Shown here piece by piece: positions 59,898-64,000 of a stretch of DNA of 64,000 nt; the first letter of the stretch is position 1, and every line of letters starts with the position of its first letter. The stretch lies in contig CANDAE010000002.1 in the NCBI GenBank assembly GCA_947382645.1, positions 1 to 64,000 of the forward strand. Reading direction: 5' to 3'. The stretch is from Suilimivivens sp009774465. GTDB lineage: Bacteria > Bacillota > Clostridia > Lachnospirales > Lachnospiraceae. The notes under the pieces were generated by a model that saw nothing but the letters and a program-made list of their open reading frames with translations, did no database searches and was not told where the DNA came from. The position numbers and the translations under genes are program-made.

Positions 59898-61487
59898 ATG
59901 CATTATTCAATTTTTAACGACACGGAATGGCTTTATCCTGATTCTGCTTTAAATGACTCAAAAAATATCCGGTTAACCATTCCCCGGGGTGGCCATGCCG
60001 GTGCCCAGATTCTTATAGAAATTTCAGGGGCTCCTTTACATTTGGAATTTGTCTGGCATCAGAATGTCCCAAAGGAAAGCCTGACTGTCAGCCTGTTTCA
60101 GCTCCTGCCTGTAGGCGTCAATGAAAATACTGACAGCGAGCTGATGACGACCACAGATTTTGAACGTTGTAAGTCCTTTGTTACAAGAAAGGCGCCTTTT
60201 GATGTTTATGACGCACTATGCCCAATAGCCGATGCACCTGCACCTGTTAATGGCAGGCTGCCCCTCTATCTGTGCATAGATGCATGTACCGATGCCATTC
60301 CCGGAAATTACTCCGGTGAATTATGTCTCTGCGAAGGCTGTCGTGAACTGAAGATTCCTCTGACATGCAGAGTCAGTCCGGTTCTTGTTCCTCCTTTATC
60401 CTCCTCCTCTCTCGGCATGTTGAACTTTTTTGATTACGACGGACTGGCCAGCCAGCATCATGTTGCAAAAAACAGCCCGGAATATTGGGAATTATTCTCC
60501 CACTATGTAAAAGCACAAATTAAAATGCGGTGCACTCACATTCTTCTTCCTCCGGGAGAAGCAGTATTTGAAGGAGACAAACTCGTAGATTTTGATTTTT
60601 CCATGTCGGAAAAAGCCGGGCAGATTGCCCGAAAAGAAGGCTCCCTCTGGCTCTGTGGCGGGCACATCGCCCACTGGCATGCATGGGATGAGCAGGAATA
60701 TTACCCCAACTGGAACCAGTCTCTGGGCGTTACAACCTCGGAAGGCTACCTGCAATTGCGCCTTTATCTGACCAAATGGAAAGAAATAATTGAAAAAAAT
60801 CATTGGCAGGAATGTATGATGCAGGCGCTTGCCGATGAACCGCAAACTCATAATGATTCCACCTACCGCATTCTTGCCGGTATCTTCCGCAAATTTATGC
60901 CGGGAATTCCCATTATAGATGCTGTAGAAACTACCAACCTGGGCGGCGGAATTGATATTTGGGTTCCCAAGCAGGACACATATGAAAAATGGCGCAGTGA
61001 ATACGAAAAACTTAAGGCTGCCGGAGAAACTATGTGGTTTTATACCTGTGCTTTCCCAGCAGGCCCTATCATGAACCGCAGTATGGATCTGCCTCTTACA
61101 GCCAGCCGGGCAGTCTTCTGGATGGGCGCTTTCTACCGGCTAAGCGGATTTTTACACTGGGGATTTAACTACTATATCGGCAGCGATATCTGGCACAGCG
61201 CCTGCTGCCCCCACAAGGGCGCTCTGCTTCCGGCAGGGGATGCTCATATTGTATACCCGGGAAAAAACGGTCCTCTTCCCAGTATGCGATTTGAGGCACA
61301 GCGCGCCGGTGCAGAGGATTATGAGCTTCTCATACAGGCTTTAAAAGCCGCACCCGAAAAAACGGAGCAGCTAATCAAAAAAGTATGTACCAGCTTCCGT
61401 AATTATACACGTGAAGGAATCGTTTTAACAGAAATCAGAAATTCACTTATCCAATTAATAGAAAAAGAGGTAGCTGCTAATGGCTGA
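59898..61487 (+). CDS. DUF4091 / GH123-like glycoside hydrolase
   Basis: A 529-aa cytoplasmic protein with an N-terminal beta-sandwich region and a TIM-barrel core. It carries a catalytic Asp-Glu pair in MQALADEPQTHN (Asp313-Glu314), as in GH123 beta-N-acetylgalactosaminidases, where Asp-Glu drive substrate-assisted cleavage. The barrel parts HIAHWHAWDEQEYYPNWN, LHWGFNYYIGSDIW and FEAQRAGAEDYELLIQAL are typical of DUF4091. No signal peptide. The next gene overlaps its last eight bases. Family match is good; beta-GalNAc specificity is inferred from GH123 and from the neighbouring galactosidase and fucosidase. Confidence 0.75.
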   Translation: MHYSIFNDTEWLYPDSALNDSKNIRLTIPRGGHAGAQILIEISGAPLHLEFVWHQNVPKESLTVSLFQLLPVGVNENTDSELMTTTDFERCKSFVTRKAPFDVYDALCPIADAPAPVNGRLPLYLCIDACTDAIPGNYSGELCLCEGCRELKIPLTCRVSPVLVPPLSSSSLGMLNFFDYDGLASQHHVAKNSPEYWELFSHYVKAQIKMRCTHILLPPGEAVFEGDKLVDFDFSMSEKAGQIARKEGSLWLCGGHIAHWHAWDEQEYYPNWNQSLGVTTSEGYLQLRLYLTKWKEIIEKNHWQECMMQALADEPQTHNDSTYRILAGIFRKFMPGIPIIDAVETTNLGGGIDIWVPKQDTYEKWRSEYEKLKAAGETMWFYTCAFPAGPIMNRSMDLPLTASRAVFWMGAFYRLSGFLHWGFNYYIGSDIWHSACCPHKGALLPAGDAHIVYPGKNGPLPSMRFEAQRAGAEDYELLIQALKAAPEKTEQLIKKVCTSFRNYTREGIVLTEIRNSLIQLIEKEVAANG

Positions 61488-62781
61488 TCATAAATGGTTT
61501 ACCGACGCAAGATTTGGCATGTTCATTCATTTTGGACTCTATTCCATAGCCGCCAGGGGAGAATGGTTTGCAAGTATTGAACAAGTGCCTCCTGAAAAAT
61601 ACAGGGATTATTTTGAAACTTTTTTCCCTGTTTATTATGATCCTGCTTCTTATGCCCGAATAGCAAAACAGGCGGGAATGAAGTATGCTGTACTCACCGC
61701 CAAACATCACGAAGGCTTCTGCCTGTTCGACTCCGTATATACAGATTATAAATCTGTTAACACACCCATTGGACGGGATCTGGTTCGGGAATATGTAGAC
61801 GCATTCCGCAAAGAAGGCCTGCGGGTTGGTATCTATTATTCTTTAGTGGACTGGCATCATCCGGATTATCCGGCATTTCACGATCCTTTCCATCCTTTAC
61901 GCGGCAGCAAAGCCAGAGAAAATGAAACATGTGATTTTAACCGCTACCTTGACTATATGCATGGGCAGGTAAGAGAACTGTGTACTAACTATGGAAAAAT
62001 TGACTTATTCTGGTTTGACTTTTCCTATGAAGGTCATTCCGGCGCCCACTGGCGCGCTAAAGAATTAACAGAAATGGTTCGCTCTCTCCAGCCGGATATT
62101 CTGATTAACAGCCGTCTGGAAGCAAGCGGAGGAAATTTAGGAAGCCTCCTTACGAATTCTCCCACGCCCTGGGCAGGAGACTTTATAACCCCTGAACAGA
62201 TCATTCCGCCGGCGCCGCTTAAAACGCCTGGAAATTTGTCTGTATGCTGGGAAGCCTGTCAGACCTTAAATAACAGCTTTGGCTACACTGCTGACGACCA
62301 TGACTACAAGGATGCCGGTACCTGCATTCAGCAACTGGCAGACTGTGTTTCAAAGGGCGGAAACTACCTGCTAAATGTAGGTCCTGACGCCAATGGCTCC
62401 ATCCCGCCCCGGGCAGTTGAAACCTTACAGGAAATTGGCAAGTGGATGAAATATAATAACGAAAGTATTTATGGATGCGGGGAAAGCCCCCTTAAGGTTT
62501 CCGCCTTTGGCTGCCGCACCACCAGTAAGGAAAATATTATATATCTGCATGTTATGCAGCAGCCCGTAGGGCCTCTTCCCCTCTCTGGAATCCGTCCGGA
62601 AGATATTCATTATGCCAGAATGCTTTCCACCGGAGCTGAGGTGGAAATTCTTACAAGTGGATGGGCGGTAGACAATTATCCTGATTATACCTTTTTAAGC
62701 CTTTCCTCCAGGGCTAACGAGACACAGCTTTTGCCGGATTCTGCTGATACCGTAATTAAACTGGTTCTGAAAGAACGCTGA
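61480..62781 (+). CDS. alpha-L-fucosidase (GH29)
   Basis: A 433-aa retaining fucosidase. It opens with the GH29 hallmarks FGMFIHFGLYSI, then KYAVLTAKHHEGFCLFDS and VGIYYSLVDWHHPDY; the nucleophile Asp lies in KIDLFWFDF near residue 180, and DCVSKGGNYLLNVGPDANG closes the barrel. The C-terminal 90 residues are a beta-rich domain. No signal peptide, so it acts on imported fucosylated glycans. The start overlaps the DUF4091 gene by eight bases, with GAGGT upstream, so translation is coupled. Confidence 0.93.
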   Translation: MADHKWFTDARFGMFIHFGLYSIAARGEWFASIEQVPPEKYRDYFETFFPVYYDPASYARIAKQAGMKYAVLTAKHHEGFCLFDSVYTDYKSVNTPIGRDLVREYVDAFRKEGLRVGIYYSLVDWHHPDYPAFHDPFHPLRGSKARENETCDFNRYLDYMHGQVRELCTNYGKIDLFWFDFSYEGHSGAHWRAKELTEMVRSLQPDILINSRLEASGGNLGSLLTNSPTPWAGDFITPEQIIPPAPLKTPGNLSVCWEACQTLNNSFGYTADDHDYKDAGTCIQQLADCVSKGGNYLLNVGPDANGSIPPRAVETLQEIGKWMKYNNESIYGCGESPLKVSAFGCRTTSKENIIYLHVMQQPVGPLPLSGIRPEDIHYARMLSTGAEVEILTSGWAVDNYPDYTFLSLSSRANETQLLPDSADTVIKLVLKER

Positions 62782-62841
62782 CTGCCACAAAGCAGCGGGC
62801 AAAAATTTTTCCGGCATCTTCTGCCGCTCCATGATGTGAAA

Positions 62842-63411
62842 TCAGTACTCGGGCGCTGAGTCCTGGCGCCCTATATGCATACTTCTCTCCCTGACATGTC
62901 CTGTGGGAGTTCCATCTTCCCTGACGAGATCAACCAGCTCAAGCTCCCTGCCATCTAACAGAGCACGGTACCAGTAACCATCCTTCCGGTAGCATAATTT
63001 TAAGGAGAAAAAAGGAACATTTCTTCGCAGCAGGTCTAAAAATAAAACATCACCGTCCCAAAGGTTCAGCTCTTCTATCTTATCCTTTTCCACCCATTCA
63101 AGGTTTCCTTCGTCACATTCCCTAATCTCTCCCTCAAAACCATCTGCAGTATAAAGGCACATGTATTCTGCCGGTTCTCCTTCCGAACAGAAAGTGACAA
63201 TTCCACGAAACTGATAGGAAGTGAGGGTTAAACCGGTTTCTTCATATACTTCTCTGAGCAGACATTCCTCCGGGCTTTCCTCACCCTCAAAATGACCACC
63301 CATACCTATCCACTTATCTTTATTGATATCATTCTTTTTAGAAACCCTGTGCAGCATCAGGTATTTCTCACCTTTTTCGATGTAGCACAGGGTTGTAAGC
63401 TGACTTTTCAT
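62842..63411 (-). CDS. NUDIX hydrolase, 8-oxo-dGTP diphosphatase-like
   Basis: A 189-aa protein with a complete Nudix box GGHFEGEESPEECLLREVYEETGLT near residue 38 (Gly, Glu, Arg-Glu-x2-Glu-Glu all present), preceded by LTTLCYIEKGEKYLMLHRVSKK as in MutT/YjhB-like enzymes. The C-terminal 70 residues extend beyond the minimal domain and end with a VRERSMH motif of unknown use. It probably cleans damaged nucleotides. It starts one base after the stop of the YqeY gene, so the two are translationally coupled. Confidence 0.9.
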   Translation of the reverse strand: MKSQLTTLCYIEKGEKYLMLHRVSKKNDINKDKWIGMGGHFEGEESPEECLLREVYEETGLTLTSYQFRGIVTFCSEGEPAEYMCLYTADGFEGEIRECDEGNLEWVEKDKIEELNLWDGDVLFLDLLRRNVPFFSLKLCYRKDGYWYRALLDGRELELVDLVREDGTPTGHVRERSMHIGRQDSAPEY

Positions 63412-63412
63412 A

Positions 63413-63859
63413 TTATCCCAGCATTTCTCCTACAATCTTATTTACCAGACCACCGTCTGCCCTTCCTTTTACCCTGGGCATAAGCTCCTTCATTATTTTC
63501 CCTTTATCCTTACCGGCAGGTTCTGTGATTTCAAGGAGTTCCAGTACTTCCTTCACCTGTTCCCGAATCTGCCCTTCACTCATCTCCTCCGGCGCAAACT
63601 CCTGATATACGGAAAGCCTTATCTGACAGGCTTCTTTAATATCAGTCCGCTCCTCTGGCGCAAGCTCCATCGTCTCTTTCGTCTGCTTAATTTCTTTTTT
63701 TACCACCTCAAACTCCTCTGCCTCTGTAAGATCAGCGCGCTTGTCTATGGCTTTGTTCTTCAGAGCCGAAAGCAGCATGGAAAGTGCATCCTTTCTGTCC
63801 TTTTCTTTGTTTTTCATGGCAGTCATCATCTGACTGCGCACCTGATCAATCATACTCAT
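63413..63859 (-). CDS. GatB/YqeY domain protein
   Basis: A 148-aa helical protein with the YqeY pattern: SMIDQVRSQMMTAMKNKEKDRKDALSMLLSALK, then the acidic middle and GKIMKELMPRVKGRADGGLVNKIVGEML, which resembles the tail of GatB, the tRNA-dependent amidotransferase subunit. The start is ATG 63859 with GGAGG seven bases upstream; the frame open further upstream covers repeat DNA. In many Firmicutes this gene follows rpsU, which may lie just outside the window. Confidence 0.92.
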   Translation of the reverse strand: MSMIDQVRSQMMTAMKNKEKDRKDALSMLLSALKNKAIDKRADLTEAEEFEVVKKEIKQTKETMELAPEERTDIKEACQIRLSVYQEFAPEEMSEGQIREQVKEVLELLEITEPAGKDKGKIMKELMPRVKGRADGGLVNKIVGEMLG

Positions 63860-63872
63860 TTTTATTCCTCCA

Positions 63873-63956
63873 TGCCGGAGCTGTTTTTGCGAAGGCCGCG
63901 AGCCAAATTTCAAATTTGGCTCTGCGATATCGAGTTTGTGGCTCCGGCACAAACTC
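63873..63956. repeat. Nested inverted repeats upstream of the YqeY gene
   Basis: Three overlapping perfect repeats: TGCCGGAGC (63873) with GCTCCGGCA (63941); GAGCCAAATTT-C-AAATTTGGCTC (63900-63922); and GAGTTTGT (63932) with ACAAACTC (63949). The outer and third stems compete for the same bases. This looks like a mobile or structural repeat rather than a simple terminator. Confidence 0.6.
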
Positions 63957-63958
63957 AT

Positions 63959-63995
63959 GGTTGAAAAATCAGCACATCAGTGTGATTTTTCAACC
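63959..63995 (-). terminator. Terminator-like hairpin at the right edge
   Basis: GGTTGAAAAATCA and TGATTTTTCAACC form a 13-bp perfect stem with an 11-base loop. It probably ends a gene lying beyond the window on the minus strand. Confidence 0.6.
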
Positions 63996-64000
63996 TTTCC

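Noticed and set aside
1..64000. CRISPR arrays, insertion sequences, prophage genes, rRNA
   Set aside because: I looked for regular repeats with unique spacers, transposase or integrase motifs and rRNA sequences and found none.

Overview
The window looks like a chromosomal segment of a spore-forming, anaerobic gut clostridium, most likely a Lachnospiraceae member. The reasons are moderate GC with AT-rich intergenic DNA, strong AGGAGG-type ribosome binding sites, TTGACA/TATAAT-type promoters, an alpha/beta small acid-soluble spore protein, the gene order tig-clpP-clpX-lon-ysxC, HypA/HypB, and several glycan-import loci. I see no phage genes, transposases or CRISPR arrays. The species cannot be named from the sequence alone.

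Layout. 1-5.4 kb: a left-edge-truncated Schlafen/AlbA_2-type gene, then an overlapping minus-strand series (DUF308, VanZ, truA, D-2-hydroxyacid dehydrogenase, AI-2E-type permease, ysxC). 5.5-11.3 kb: the protein quality-control block lon, clpX, clpP, tig, with terminators after clpX and tig. 11.9-17.8 kb: a tight five-gene operon of a 908-aa Fe-S/FAD oxidoreductase, hypA, a DUF5692 membrane protein, hypB and an aldo/keto reductase, under one clear promoter and with no hydrogenase structural gene. 18-24 kb: an ECF S component, the spore protein, greA, a CBS protein, a DJ-1 protein, a CYTH protein and a malQ-lacI operon with a perfect operator palindrome. 24.2-28.5 kb: tRNA-Gly(GCC), a GH3 hexosaminidase, an 840-bp gene-poor stretch holding a consensus promoter and a probable small transcript, a LUD protein and glyA. 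28.7-38.7 kb: lipid kinase, PAP2, glycosyltransferase, an SfsA-MutY fusion, 5'-nucleotidase, an HD-HAD fusion and a DUF362 ferredoxin. 38.7-41.9 kb: copper homeostasis (copA with a C-terminal CopZ-like domain, and csoR) behind a promoter with two operator-like palindromes.

42-50.4 kb is a sugar locus: HAD phosphatase, GH13 amylosucrase-like enzyme and GH36 alpha-galactosidase diverge from a sucrose/glucoside-family PTS EIIBCA and a LacI regulator. It probably handles sucrose or raffinose-type sugars.

51.4-62.8 kb is the most interesting region. Two divergent transcription units combine an ABC oligosaccharide importer (lipoprotein plus two permeases, no ATPase), a YesMN-type two-component system, and three glycosidases without signal peptides: a GH110-like alpha-1,3-galactosidase, a DUF4091/GH123-like enzyme and a GH29 alpha-L-fucosidase. 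The set of activities (terminal alpha-Gal, alpha-Fuc, beta-GalNAc) matches host glycans of blood-group B or glycosphingolipid type that would be imported whole and trimmed in the cytoplasm. The window ends with a NUDIX hydrolase, a YqeY protein and a set of nested inverted repeats.
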